From contig NZ_AUHH01000012.1 in assembly GCF_000423085.1 (NCBI RefSeq), positions 1 to 64,000 on the forward strand: a DNA stretch of 64,000 nucleotides, in the 5' to 3' direction. The stretch is from Granulicoccus phenolivorans DSM 17626 = NBRC 107789 = JCM 15570 (GTDB lineage: Bacteria; Actinomycetota; Actinomycetes; Propionibacteriales; Propionibacteriaceae). The position numbers were made by a program, and so were the translations under genes. The notes under the pieces were generated by a model. That model saw nothing but the letters and a program-made list of their open reading frames with translations, was not told where the DNA came from and made no database searches. Below are positions 52,544-61,092 of the stretch, piece after piece. Position 1 is the first letter of the stretch; each line of letters starts with the position of its first letter.

Positions 52544-54139
52544 GTGAGCCAGCGGTCGGACGGCACTTGGCCCGGATACGGCGAGTGGGACACGCCGCAG
52601 CCGGAGTCCACCGGGTCGCCGCAGGAGCCCCGGGCCGCGCACCCGTTCCGTCCCGAAGCAGTCGACCAGACCACGGCCCGGGACGAGGAGATCACCAACG
52701 CTCGCGGGATGCCGCCGGTGCCACCGAGCGACACCGAGACCACCCTCGTCCGGGAACCCGCCGATGACCGGACGCTGCCGGCCGCTGGGACCCGGTTGCC
52801 GCATGCCGCGCCCGGCTGGACAGTGGCGGACGCCACCCTGCCGCCGCCGCCCGGAGTGGGGTCGGCCGAGCCGGGGACTGCGGTCCCACCCGACGAGCGT
52901 GGGGCAGGCCGGGGCGCCCCGATCGATCCGACCGCCGGCTGGGCACCGCCGGGGCAGCAGATTCCCGATCCGGGGCCGCCGACCGTGGTCCGGGGGGCAC
53001 CGCCGATCGCCGAGCACGGCGTACCCGATCTTGGTGGTGGCTGGCATTCCGGGGCGTCCGGGATCACCCGGCCGACCTGGTACGAGCCCCGGGTCACCGA
53101 TCAGCCGGCCAGCGCCCCCTCCGCGGCCGGAGTCGAGGCACCTCCGCCGCTGTCCGCGCCGCGGCAACCGACTCCGCCGGCGGCGCCCCGGCAACCGGCC
53201 CCGTCGCGTCCGGTCGGCCGGGTGGCCCCGCCGCCCGAGCCGGCCCCGCCCGAGCCGGCCCCGGCCGGGTCGGCTGCGTCCGGGGCGGCTGCGTCCGGGA
53301 CGGCGCCGGTGCATGCGGAGGACCTGAGCGGCTGGCAGGGCTGGGTCGCCCGCCGGGTCCGGGACAACAAGCTCAACCAGCACGAGGACCAGACGCCCGA
53401 GGAGGAGCCCCGAACCGCGGGCCAGAAGGTGCTCGGTGCCGCCAAGGAGATCGTCATCGTGGTGATTCTGGCCCTGATCGCCTCCGGGCTGTTCCGGGGC
53501 TTCGTGTACCAGGTCTTCGAGGTGCCGTCGGGTTCGATGGAGCTCACCCTGGCGATCGGGGACAAGATCGCGGTCCAGAAGTTCGGCGGGTACGAACGCG
53601 GTGACGTGGTTGTCTTCGAGGACGCCCACGGCTGGCTCGCCGACGGGGCGGCCGACAAGCCGCCGGACCCGGACCTGCTGCGGCAGGGGCTGGAGTTAGT
53701 CGGCCTCGCCGCGGACTCCGGGCAGGGGCATCTGGTGAAGCGGGTGATCGGCCTGCCGGGGGACCGGGTCACCTGCTGCGATGTCGCCGGCCGCGTCGAG
53801 GTGAACGGATATCCGCTGGATGAATCCTTCACCTACGCCGAGGAGCCCGCGGCCGGGCAGATTCCGTTCGAGGTGGTCGTCCCCGAGGATCGCCTGTTCG
53901 TCCTCGGGGACCATCGCAATGCCTCCGGCGATTCCCGCTGCCACCTCAACGGGGGCCAGCCGCGGGGGAACACCGCGTTCATCCCGCGCAGTCGGGTCAC
54001 CGGCAAGGTGGTCATGATCGTGCTGCCGGTCAACCGATTCCAACGCCTGGCCCGACCGGCGACCTTCGATGCGATCCCGGCGGCCCAGCAACAGCCACCG
54101 CCGGAACCGGTCGTGACCGACCCGATCGGCGCGTGCTGA
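52544..54139 (+). CDS. lepB: Signal peptidase I with long N-terminal extension
   Basis: 531-residue membrane peptidase that removes signal peptides from exported proteins. A low-complexity, Pro/Ala-rich cytoplasmic tail occupies about the first 285 residues, much longer than usual. A single transmembrane helix (IVIVVILALIASGLF, about 305-320) leads to the catalytic domain with nucleophile Ser331 in PSGSM and general base Lys399 in VKRVIGLPGD, then GDHRNASGDSR. The GTG at 52544 has GAGAGG seven bases upstream; an earlier GTG two codons before is possible. The stop overlaps the rnhB start. Confidence 0.93.
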   Translation: MSQRSDGTWPGYGEWDTPQPESTGSPQEPRAAHPFRPEAVDQTTARDEEITNARGMPPVPPSDTETTLVREPADDRTLPAAGTRLPHAAPGWTVADATLPPPPGVGSAEPGTAVPPDERGAGRGAPIDPTAGWAPPGQQIPDPGPPTVVRGAPPIAEHGVPDLGGGWHSGASGITRPTWYEPRVTDQPASAPSAAGVEAPPPLSAPRQPTPPAAPRQPAPSRPVGRVAPPPEPAPPEPAPAGSAASGAAASGTAPVHAEDLSGWQGWVARRVRDNKLNQHEDQTPEEEPRTAGQKVLGAAKEIVIVVILALIASGLFRGFVYQVFEVPSGSMELTLAIGDKIAVQKFGGYERGDVVVFEDAHGWLADGAADKPPDPDLLRQGLELVGLAADSGQGHLVKRVIGLPGDRVTCCDVAGRVEVNGYPLDESFTYAEEPAAGQIPFEVVVPEDRLFVLGDHRNASGDSRCHLNGGQPRGNTAFIPRSRVTGKVVMIVLPVNRFQRLARPATFDAIPAAQQQPPPEPVVTDPIGAC

Positions 54140-54933
54140 GCGTGTCGGAGCAGGTGAAGACCGGACGGTTCATCGTCCGGCGGGATGCGGGGCTCTACGG
54201 CTATGAGCGGGCGCTCGGGCGGGCCGGGCTGTCCCCGGTGGCCGGCGCCGATGAGGCCGGCCGGGGGGCCAGCGCCGGGCCGCTGGTGGCTGCCGCGGTG
54301 ATCCTGTCCGATGCGCCGGCGCGCCGGATCGCCGGGCTGCAGGATTCCAAACTGTTGACCGAAGCGACCCGGGAACGGTGTTACGCCGAGATTATGACCA
54401 AAGCGGTTGCCTGGTCGGTGGTCCGGATCGAAGCGGCCGAGTGTGACCGGCTGGGCATGCACGAGGCCGACATCCAGGGGCTGCGGCGGGCGCTGCTGCG
54501 ACTGTCGGTGGCGCCGGCGTTCGTGCTCACCGACGGGTTCCCCGTCGACGGCACCGGTTCGCCCGGGCTCGCGGTCTGGAAGGGGGACCGGGTCGCGGCC
54601 TGTGTCGCCGCCGCGTCGGTGGTCGCGAAGGTCACCCGGGACCGGATCATGACCCACGAACTCGCGCCGCAGTTTCCCGAGTACGCCTTCGAGGTGCACA
54701 AGGGGTATGAGACCCGGTTGCACCGCGAGCGCCTGAGCGAATACGGGCCCTCGGTCGAGCACCGGCGCCGATTCGCGTCCGTGCGGGAGGCGTACGAACA
54801 AGCATCGGGCGGAGCGAGGTCAGGCACAGCAGGACAGCAGCCGGATGTCGGTGGTGAAGGCCCGGGCGACGATGCGGATGCCTTCGGCCATGGTCAGGTA
54901 GGGGGCCCAGGCGTCGGCGACCTCGGTGATTGA
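54133..54933 (+). CDS. rnhB: Ribonuclease HII
   Basis: 266 residues from GTG 54133 (GTG 54142 is also possible) that cut RNA in RNA-DNA hybrids, including single ribonucleotides. Catalytic acids appear in GADEAGRGASAGPLVAAAV and later in the SVVAKVTRDR and LHRERLSEYGPS region. The family's fold ends near residue 220; the final ~38 residues (Gly/Asp-rich from EQASGGARS) come from sequence antisense to the end of merA, with 114 bases overlapping. The tail probably arose when the mer genes arrived and removed the original stop. Confidence 0.92.
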   Translation: MLSVSEQVKTGRFIVRRDAGLYGYERALGRAGLSPVAGADEAGRGASAGPLVAAAVILSDAPARRIAGLQDSKLLTEATRERCYAEIMTKAVAWSVVRIEAAECDRLGMHEADIQGLRRALLRLSVAPAFVLTDGFPVDGTGSPGLAVWKGDRVAACVAAASVVAKVTRDRIMTHELAPQFPEYAFEVHKGYETRLHRERLSEYGPSVEHRRRFASVREAYEQASGGARSGTAGQQPDVGGEGPGDDADAFGHGQVGGPGVGDLGD

Positions 54934-56244
54934 TCTGCCGATCACATGTACGCCGGCCGCGGCGAGCTCGCCGGCGTCCTTGGCCACGGCGGTGATGCCG
55001 AGGATCTCTCCGGATTCGGCGTTGGCGACCATCTTGATGAAGCCGCGGGTGTCGCGGTTGACGAGGGCGCGCGGCACGTATTCCAGGGGCAGGACGCGGC
55101 AGTCGCAGGGGATGCCCGCAGCGATGACCTGCTTCTCGGTCATCCCGACCGCACCGATCGCGGGGCTGGTGAAGGTCACCCGAGGCAGCCGGGTGTAATC
55201 GATCGGCCGGTCCGCGCCGGCGAAGGCGTTCTCGACGACGAGCGTGCCGTGCGCGGCTGCGACGTAGACGAACTCGGGGTGTCCGGTCACGTCGCCGGCG
55301 GCCCAGATCCGCGGGTTGGTCGACTGCAGCCGGTCGGTGACCGCCACCTGACCGGTCGCGCCGGTGGAGACTCCCACCGCAGTCAGCCCGAGCCCCTCGG
55401 TGACCGGGCGCCGGCCGAGCGCGACGAGGACCTGTTCGGCCCGGAACTGCTGTTCTGCGCCGGACACGTCCGCAGTGACCATGACATCGCCGGTGGGCGC
55501 GTCCCGGGTGACCCTGGTCGGAACCGCGCGGCGTACCACCCGAATGCCCTCGTCGGCGAAGACCTCCTGCAGCGCCCGGGAGACCTCCGGCTCCTCCTTC
55601 GACGTCAGGCGGGAGCGGACCAGGAGGGTGACCTTCGTGCCGAGCCGGGCAAACAGCTGTGCCTGCTCGAGTGCGACGTAGCCGCCGCCGAGGACGATGA
55701 GTGAGGCGGGCACCTCGGTCAGTTCCATGGCCGTGGTCGAGGTCAGATACCCCGCCTGCGCCAGGCCCTCGATCGGCGGAACCCAGGGTTGAGCGCCGGT
55801 GGCGATGAGATAGTGCTGCGCCGTGATTTCCTCGACGCCTCCCGCGGCGTCGGTGATCCGCACCAGTGGGGCATCCGGCGTACCGGAGAACGTTGCCTCG
55901 CCCCGTGCGACGCGCCATCCGTAATGGTCGGCGATGTCGACGTACTTCTCGGTGCGCAGCCGCTCGACGAGCGCCTGCTTCCCCCCGATCAGGTCGGGCA
56001 TGTCGACGGCTCCGGCCATGGTCGAGATTCCCGGGTACCGGGTGCTGGCGTCGGCGGCGACGTGGCGCGCCTCGGCCGCCGCGATGAGGGCTTTCGAGGG
56101 TACGCACCCGGTGTTCACGCAGGTGCCACCGAAGGTGCCCCGCTCGACCATCACTACCGACCTGCCCAGGGATGTCGCCCGGATGGCGGCAGCGAACGCC
56201 GCTCCGCCGGACCCGATCACCGCAAGGTCATACGTCGTCTGCAT
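54820..56244 (-). CDS. merA: Mercuric reductase
   Basis: 474-residue FAD/NADPH enzyme that reduces Hg(II) to volatile Hg(0). FAD site VIGSGGAAFAAA; redox pair Cys42/Cys47 in GGTCVNTGCVPSK; the NADPH site VLGGGYVALEQAQ; FVYVAAAHGT; and the diagnostic C-terminal cysteine pair LLSCCA (472/473) that delivers Hg(II). There is no NmerA metal-binding domain. The ATG at 56244 is preferred, with GGAGGAGA upstream; an earlier ATG at 56286 overlaps the promoter's -10. It is divergent from merR. Confidence 0.92.
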   Translation of the reverse strand: MQTTYDLAVIGSGGAAFAAAIRATSLGRSVVMVERGTFGGTCVNTGCVPSKALIAAAEARHVAADASTRYPGISTMAGAVDMPDLIGGKQALVERLRTEKYVDIADHYGWRVARGEATFSGTPDAPLVRITDAAGGVEEITAQHYLIATGAQPWVPPIEGLAQAGYLTSTTAMELTEVPASLIVLGGGYVALEQAQLFARLGTKVTLLVRSRLTSKEEPEVSRALQEVFADEGIRVVRRAVPTRVTRDAPTGDVMVTADVSGAEQQFRAEQVLVALGRRPVTEGLGLTAVGVSTGATGQVAVTDRLQSTNPRIWAAGDVTGHPEFVYVAAAHGTLVVENAFAGADRPIDYTRLPRVTFTSPAIGAVGMTEKQVIAAGIPCDCRVLPLEYVPRALVNRDTRGFIKMVANAESGEILGITAVAKDAGELAAAGVHVIGRSITEVADAWAPYLTMAEGIRIVARAFTTDIRLLSCCA

Positions 56245-56284
56245 CCCCGTCTCCTCCGCGCTCGTCAGCTCGCCTGGTAACGTC

Positions 56285-56316
56285 ATTCTGTTCCTTCCAG
56301 TGCAGTGGAAGGTCAA
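56285..56316 (-). promoter_or_regulatory. merA promoter with MerR-type operator
   Basis: On the minus strand: -35 TTGACC (56311-56316), a 19-base spacer and a -10 ACAGAA (56286-56291). The spacer is filled by an inverted repeat, CCTTCCA-N6-TGGAAGG at 56293-56312. The over-long spacer with a dyad between the boxes is the hallmark of MerR-activated promoters. Confidence 0.75.
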
Positions 56317-56351
56317 GCAAAAACTGGGCAACCGAGAGCTCGGAGGGCAGC

Positions 56352-56741
56352 ATGCGGATCGGGGAATTCGCCGCAATGGCCGACACAACCGCCAAGACGC
56401 TGCGGTTCTACGAGGAGCAGGGGCTGCTCCCTCCCCCCGAGCGCACCCCCGCGGGCTATCGCGACTACGGTGCCGATGCGCTCGCGCGGATCGACTTCAT
56501 CCATCGGGGCCGGGCCGCCGGGCTCACCCTGGCTCAGATCCGGCAGATCCTGCAGATCCGTGACCGCGGGCAGGCTCCCTGCGAGCACGTACGCGGGCTG
56601 CTGACCGAACGCACCGCCGAGATCGACGAGCAGATCGCCGAGTTGCAGGAACTGCGCCGGAGCCTCGCCCAGCTCCGCGATGCCGCCGATCGCCTCGAAC
56701 CGGACGCGTGCCGCCCCGATCAGGTCTGCGCATACCTGTAG
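56352..56741 (+). CDS. merR: MerR-family mercury-responsive regulator
   Basis: 129-residue activator. The N-terminal winged helix (IGEFAAMADTTAKTLRFYEE) is followed by a long dimerisation helix. Cysteines at 77, 120 and 126 match the positions of the three Hg(II)-binding cysteines of MerR (82, 117, 126 in Tn501), with spacing as in actinobacterial members. GGAGG precedes the ATG. It is divergent from merA across the operator at 56285-56316. The Hg specificity is inferred from the neighbour and cysteines. Confidence 0.88.
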   Translation: MRIGEFAAMADTTAKTLRFYEEQGLLPPPERTPAGYRDYGADALARIDFIHRGRAAGLTLAQIRQILQIRDRGQAPCEHVRGLLTERTAEIDEQIAELQELRRSLAQLRDAADRLEPDACRPDQVCAYL

Positions 56742-56845
56742 TACCGGGCCCGATCCGCGTCGGTTCGCCGGGCGCAAGCGGCGTACCAACGACCGGCGCA
56801 GGAGGAAGTGCTGAACTCAGTGACCGATGAACTACAGTGGCCCCG

Positions 56846-57157
56846 ATGAGCGCTGAAGATCTTGAGCAGTACGAGTCCGACCTCGAACTGCAGCTGTACA
56901 AGGAATACAAGTCGGTGGTGGGGATCTTCACCTACGCGGTGGAGACCGAGCGACGGTTCTACCTGTGCAATGCGGTGGATCTGAAGGTCCGCACCGAGGG
57001 CACCGACGTCTACTACGAGGTGTCGATGAGCGATGCGTGGGTCTGGGACATGTATCGCCCGGCCCGGTTCGTGAAGACGGCCAAGGTGCTCACCTTCCGC
57101 GATGTGTCCATCGAGGAGATCGCGCACAACGACCTGACCGTCCCCGACGAGGCCTGA
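56846..57157 (+). CDS. DUF2469 actinobacterial protein
   Basis: 103-residue acidic protein. The MSAEDLEQYESDLELQLYKE start and VVGIFTYAVETERRFYLCN block identify DUF2469, a conserved actinobacterial protein normally encoded between rnhB and yraN; function unknown. ATG 56846 fits the family start (an ATG nine bases earlier in frame is less likely). The mer genes separate it from rnhB. Confidence 0.88.
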   Translation: MSAEDLEQYESDLELQLYKEYKSVVGIFTYAVETERRFYLCNAVDLKVRTEGTDVYYEVSMSDAWVWDMYRPARFVKTAKVLTFRDVSIEEIAHNDLTVPDEA

Positions 57158-57266
57158 CACCCGCTGGTGGGGTGAGTTGTCCACACCCCGGCGGGACCCC
57201 GAAGCGTGATCCACAGGCGCGCGCGGCCCGGCGTACGGAATCGACCCGCAGGGCCATCCTTCGCAC

Positions 57267-57644
57267 ATGAGCGTGCGACCGACGAGACAACAACTGGGCA
57301 GCCGCGGTGAGGACCTGGCCGCGGACCTGCTGACCGGCAAGGGCCTGACCATTCTGGAGCGCAACTGGCGCTGCCGATGGGGCGAGATCGACCTGATCGC
57401 CGCCGATTCGACCGGTCCCGACCCGCTGATCGTGTTCTGCGAGGTCAAGTGCCGCAGCGGTCTCGGCTATGGACCACCGCTGGAGGCGATCACCTTCGCC
57501 AAACTCACCCGGCTGCGCCGGCTGGCCGCGGCATGGCTGGCCGAGCACGAGGCCCACGGCCGGATCCGGCTGGACGCGATCGGGGTGGTGCTGCGCCGGG
57601 GGTACGCCCCGCAGCTCACCCACGTCGAGGGGATCCAGCCGTGA
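57267..57644 (+). CDS. YraN/UPF0102 nuclease-fold protein
   Basis: 125-residue protein with the UPF0102 pattern GEDLAADLL ... GEIDLIAADS ... FCEVKCRS, a PD-(D/E)XK-like (Holliday-junction resolvase) fold of unknown substrate. It sits in the conserved run DUF2469-yraN-comM-dprA, which suggests DNA processing or uptake. The GTG start of the next gene overlaps its stop (GTGA). Confidence 0.88.
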   Translation: MSVRPTRQQLGSRGEDLAADLLTGKGLTILERNWRCRWGEIDLIAADSTGPDPLIVFCEVKCRSGLGYGPPLEAITFAKLTRLRRLAAAWLAEHEAHGRIRLDAIGVVLRRGYAPQLTHVEGIQP

Positions 57645-59179
57645 GTACGCCGGCCACCGCCCGCTCCGTCGCGCTGAACGGGCTGGAGGGCAGCCCGGTG
57701 GAGATCGAGGTCGCCGTCGGCGCCGGCCTGCCCCGCACCGTGCTGGTCGGCTTGCCCGATACCTCCCTGTACGAGGCCCGCGACCGCTGCCGTGCCGCGG
57801 TGGCCAGCTGCGGGCTGCGCTGGCCCGATGCTCTGGTCACCATCAATCTGACCCCGGCGACCCTGCCCAAGGCCGGTTCGCACTATGACCTGGGGATCGT
57901 CGCCGCGGTGCTGGCCGCCGCCGATCTGGTGCCCCGGGAGCGGCTGGCCGGCACCGTCTTCATGGGGGAGCTCGGCCTGGACGGCCGGGTCCGCCCGGTC
58001 CGGGGCATCCTGCCCGGCCTGTTGGCCGCGCATCGGCAGAATCTGACCCGGTGCATCGTGCCCGCGGCCCAGGCCGGGGAGGCCCGGCTGGTGGCCGGGA
58101 TGGCGGTTCAGGGTGTGAGTCGCCTGCAGGACCTGGTTGAGTTGCTCCACGGCCGACCCGTGCCCGACCCGCTCCCGGAACCGGCGAGCGGCAGCGATCC
58201 GGTACCGGCCAGCGCGGACCTGTCCGACATCGTCGGTCAGATCGATGGGAAATGGGCCCTGGAGGTGGCCGCGGCCGGGCGGCATCATCTGTTTCTGCAC
58301 GGTCCGCCCGGCGTTGGCAAGACCATGTTGGCCGAGCGGTTGCCGGGCCTGCTGCCCGATCTCAGCGTCACCGAGGCACTCGATGTGGCCGCGGTGGCGT
58401 CCCTGGCCGGCCACGACCTGGCCGACCAGTTACCGACCCGCCCGCCGTACGCCGATCCGCACCACACCGCGTCGGTGGCCAGCCTGGTCGGCGGTGGTGC
58501 CCGCTTCGTCCGGCCGGGGGCGATCAGCCTGGCCCACCGGGGCGTGCTGTTTCTCGACGAGGCGGCCGAATTCTCACCCCGCGCGCTGGAGGCCCTGCGC
58601 CGTCCGCTGGAACTGCGCAAGGTGACGATCTCCCGCAGTTCGGGAGCGGTGGAGTTCCCGTCCGACTTCCAACTCGTGCTGGCGGCAAATCCGTGCCCCT
58701 GCGGCCTGGCCGGTACGCCGGGGGCGAACTGCACCTGTCCACCACACACCGTCCGCCGCTATCGCGACCGGATCTCCGGACCCATCCTGGACCGGATCGA
58801 CATCCAGCAGAACCTGGCCCCGATGAGCCGGGCTTCGTTGCGGCTGGCGGCCCGAACCCCGGCCGAGGGGTCGGACCGGGTGGCCCAGCGGGTTGCCGCG
58901 GCCCGGGAACGTTCCGGGGCCCGGCTGCAGGGGACCGGCTGGACGACCAACGGGGAAGTGCCCGGCCCTTACCTGCGCAAGAGCCTGCCGCTGCCCGACG
59001 GCTTCGACCTGCTGGAAACGGCCCTGGGCCGGGGGCTGCTCACGCTGCGCGGGGTCGACAAGTGCCTGCGCCTGGCCTGGACCATTGCCGACCTGCAGGG
59101 CCGCAGTCCGCGCGCCGACGATGTCCGTGCGGCGGTCGGCATGCGGCGCGGTGATTCCGAGGGGGTCAAGGTCGCATGA
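57641..59179 (+). CDS. comM: YifB/ComM-like AAA+ ATPase
   Basis: 512-residue Mg-chelatase-like ATPase; ComM in naturally transformable bacteria drives branch migration during integration of incoming DNA. The N-terminal domain reads EIEVAVGAGLPRTVLVGLPD, then GPPGVGKTML (Walker A, about 225), ANPCPCG and RISGPILDRIDI (sensor region). GTG start overlapping the yraN stop. The dprA start overlaps its own stop (ATGA), so yraN-comM-dprA are coupled. Confidence 0.92.
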   Translation: MSTPATARSVALNGLEGSPVEIEVAVGAGLPRTVLVGLPDTSLYEARDRCRAAVASCGLRWPDALVTINLTPATLPKAGSHYDLGIVAAVLAAADLVPRERLAGTVFMGELGLDGRVRPVRGILPGLLAAHRQNLTRCIVPAAQAGEARLVAGMAVQGVSRLQDLVELLHGRPVPDPLPEPASGSDPVPASADLSDIVGQIDGKWALEVAAAGRHHLFLHGPPGVGKTMLAERLPGLLPDLSVTEALDVAAVASLAGHDLADQLPTRPPYADPHHTASVASLVGGGARFVRPGAISLAHRGVLFLDEAAEFSPRALEALRRPLELRKVTISRSSGAVEFPSDFQLVLAANPCPCGLAGTPGANCTCPPHTVRRYRDRISGPILDRIDIQQNLAPMSRASLRLAARTPAEGSDRVAQRVAAARERSGARLQGTGWTTNGEVPGPYLRKSLPLPDGFDLLETALGRGLLTLRGVDKCLRLAWTIADLQGRSPRADDVRAAVGMRRGDSEGVKVA

Positions 59180-60318
59180 ATCCACCGGCCACGTGGAGCC
59201 CCGAGGCTTGGGCTCGGCTGCTGTTGTGCTGCGTGAGCGAGCCCGGAGATCCGACCTTGACCGAGGCAGTGCGGCTGGAAGGAGCGGTTGCGGTCGCCGA
59301 GTCCCTGACCGGGTCCCGGGCAGCGACCGCCTGGGCCAAGCGGGCGGCCGGGCTCGACCTCGGCAGCGTCGTCGCCGCCACCGAGGCCTGTGGCGCGCGA
59401 TTCATCACGCCCGCGAGTCCGGAATGGCCCGAACAGGTGGCCGAGCTCGACCTGGCCGGCCCCCTCGGCTCCTTCGGCGGTGCCCCACTGGGCCTGTGGC
59501 TGCGAGGTCCGGGCGACCTGGCCGCCATGACCGGGCGTACGGTCGCGATCGTGGGGTCCCGGGCCGCCACCAGCTACGGGGAACGGATCGCCGCCGATCT
59601 GGGTGCCGAACTGGCTGCCGCGGGCGTCACGGTGGTCTCCGGCGGCGCCTTCGGGATCGACGCGGCCGCCCATCGGGGAGCGATGGCCGCAGGGGGCCGG
59701 ACCCTGTGCGTCCTGGCCGGGGGAGTCGACCAGCCCTATCCGCGCGGCAACGCCGCCCTGCTGGAGGCAATCGGCGAGGGGCACTTGCTCGTCTCCGAGG
59801 TGCCGCCGGGCGCCCATCCCACCCGACCCCGATTCCTGATCCGCAACCGGTTGATTGCCGGGCTCACCCAAGCGACGATCATCGTCGAGGCTGCCGCCCG
59901 GTCGGGGGCCCGGAACACGGTGAGCTGGGCCAATCTGCTGGGGCGGATGGTCCTCGCCGTTCCGGGTCCGGTGCATTCGGCGATGTCGGTGACTCCGCAC
60001 GAACTGATCCGCACCCAGCAGGCGACCCTGGTCTGCGACAGTGCCCAGGTTCTGGAACTGATCTCCCCGATGGGACTGGCGACCCTGCCGGAGATCCGCG
60101 GCCCGCAACGGGTCACCGACGATCTGACCGAGAGCGAGATCGCGGTGTTCGAGTTCATCCCCGGGCGCGGTGCGCTGGCCGCCGGCGACCTCGCCCTGCG
60201 GGCCGGGCTCGACATGCGCAGCACCCTGGTCACGTTGACCCGGTTGGCCGATCGGGGCCTGGTCCATCAGGACGCTGAGGGCGGCTGGCGCCTGGTCTCC
60301 GGCAGCGTCCCGGGGTGA
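59176..60318 (+). CDS. dprA: DNA-processing protein DprA
   Basis: 380-residue single-strand DNA-binding protein that loads RecA onto incoming DNA. The Rossmann-like core has VGSRAATSYGERIAADLG, VVSGGAFGIDAAAHRGAM and FLIRNRLIAGL ... IIVEAAARSGARNT. A C-terminal winged helix (about 300-380) resembles the DprA wHTH. The first 75 residues form a SAM-like N-terminal domain. ATGA overlap with comM. Confidence 0.93.
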   Translation: MNPPATWSPEAWARLLLCCVSEPGDPTLTEAVRLEGAVAVAESLTGSRAATAWAKRAAGLDLGSVVAATEACGARFITPASPEWPEQVAELDLAGPLGSFGGAPLGLWLRGPGDLAAMTGRTVAIVGSRAATSYGERIAADLGAELAAAGVTVVSGGAFGIDAAAHRGAMAAGGRTLCVLAGGVDQPYPRGNAALLEAIGEGHLLVSEVPPGAHPTRPRFLIRNRLIAGLTQATIIVEAAARSGARNTVSWANLLGRMVLAVPGPVHSAMSVTPHELIRTQQATLVCDSAQVLELISPMGLATLPEIRGPQRVTDDLTESEIAVFEFIPGRGALAAGDLALRAGLDMRSTLVTLTRLADRGLVHQDAEGGWRLVSGSVPG

Positions 60319-60324
60319 TGGAAT

Positions 60325-61050
60325 GTGCCCGTGGCCTTATATGCACAAGGGTGGCGCCGAGTACGCCAGATCATCGGAGACCTCTTCGTGGTGGCGTGGG
60401 TGGTGGGCTGTGCCTGGGCCACTGCGGCAGTCCGGGACCTCCTGCTGGCGGCGGCCGCGCAGGTCCAGCGCGCGGTCGACCTCACCACCCAGGTGGGCGG
60501 TTCGGTGGAACAGGCCGGCCGGGCCGCCGGCCGCGTCCCGGTGGTCGGCGGCGAGCTGGGCCGACCCCTGACCGACGCCTCCGACAGCGTCGCGCAACTG
60601 GCCACCAGCGCCCAGCAGCAGGTGGATCTGCTGCGCCAGATGGCCGAACTCAGCATTGTGGTGCTGTTCATCCTGCCGGTCGCCTTCGTCGTGTGGCGCT
60701 GGCTGCCCGGCCGGATCCGCTTCGTCCGGGAGCGGCGCAGCGCCGCGCGGCTGATCGACGCCGACGCGGACCTGTCCCTGTTCGCGCTCCGGGCGATGGC
60801 CCATCAGCCGATGACCAGGTTGGCCGCGATCTCGGATGATCCGGTCGGCGCCTGGCGTACCGATAACGCCCCGGTGGTACGCCGGCTCGCGGCGCTCGAA
60901 CTGCGCGAATCCGGGTTGCCGCTCCCGCCGGAGGCGGCACCCGGGGCAGCGCGGACCACACCGACCCCGACCCCCGCAGCCCCCACCCCGCAGGCCGACC
61001 CCCGACCTCCGACGACCCCACCCACCGACCCGACCGACAACGTTGGTTAA
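60325..61050 (+). CDS. Two-helix membrane protein, 241 aa
   Basis: Hydrophobic helices at about 19-43 and 110-130 flank a Gln/Val/Gly-rich, probably extracytoplasmic, segment. The second half is cytoplasmic and ends in a Pro/Thr-rich tail. No family recognised. The start (GTG 60325 or 60331) is uncertain. It follows dprA by six bases in the same direction, so co-transcription is likely, but no functional link can be drawn. Confidence 0.65.
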   Translation: MPVALYAQGWRRVRQIIGDLFVVAWVVGCAWATAAVRDLLLAAAAQVQRAVDLTTQVGGSVEQAGRAAGRVPVVGGELGRPLTDASDSVAQLATSAQQQVDLLRQMAELSIVVLFILPVAFVVWRWLPGRIRFVRERRSAARLIDADADLSLFALRAMAHQPMTRLAAISDDPVGAWRTDNAPVVRRLAALELRESGLPLPPEAAPGAARTTPTPTPAAPTPQADPRPPTTPPTDPTDNVG

Positions 61051-61092
61051 GGTGCGATCGAGTCGACCCGAACCCCAATGAGAGGCACCACG

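Noticed and set aside
57177-57215. Replication origin
   Set aside because: Only two DnaA-like boxes, no AT-rich unwinding element, and no dnaA, dnaN or rpmH nearby.
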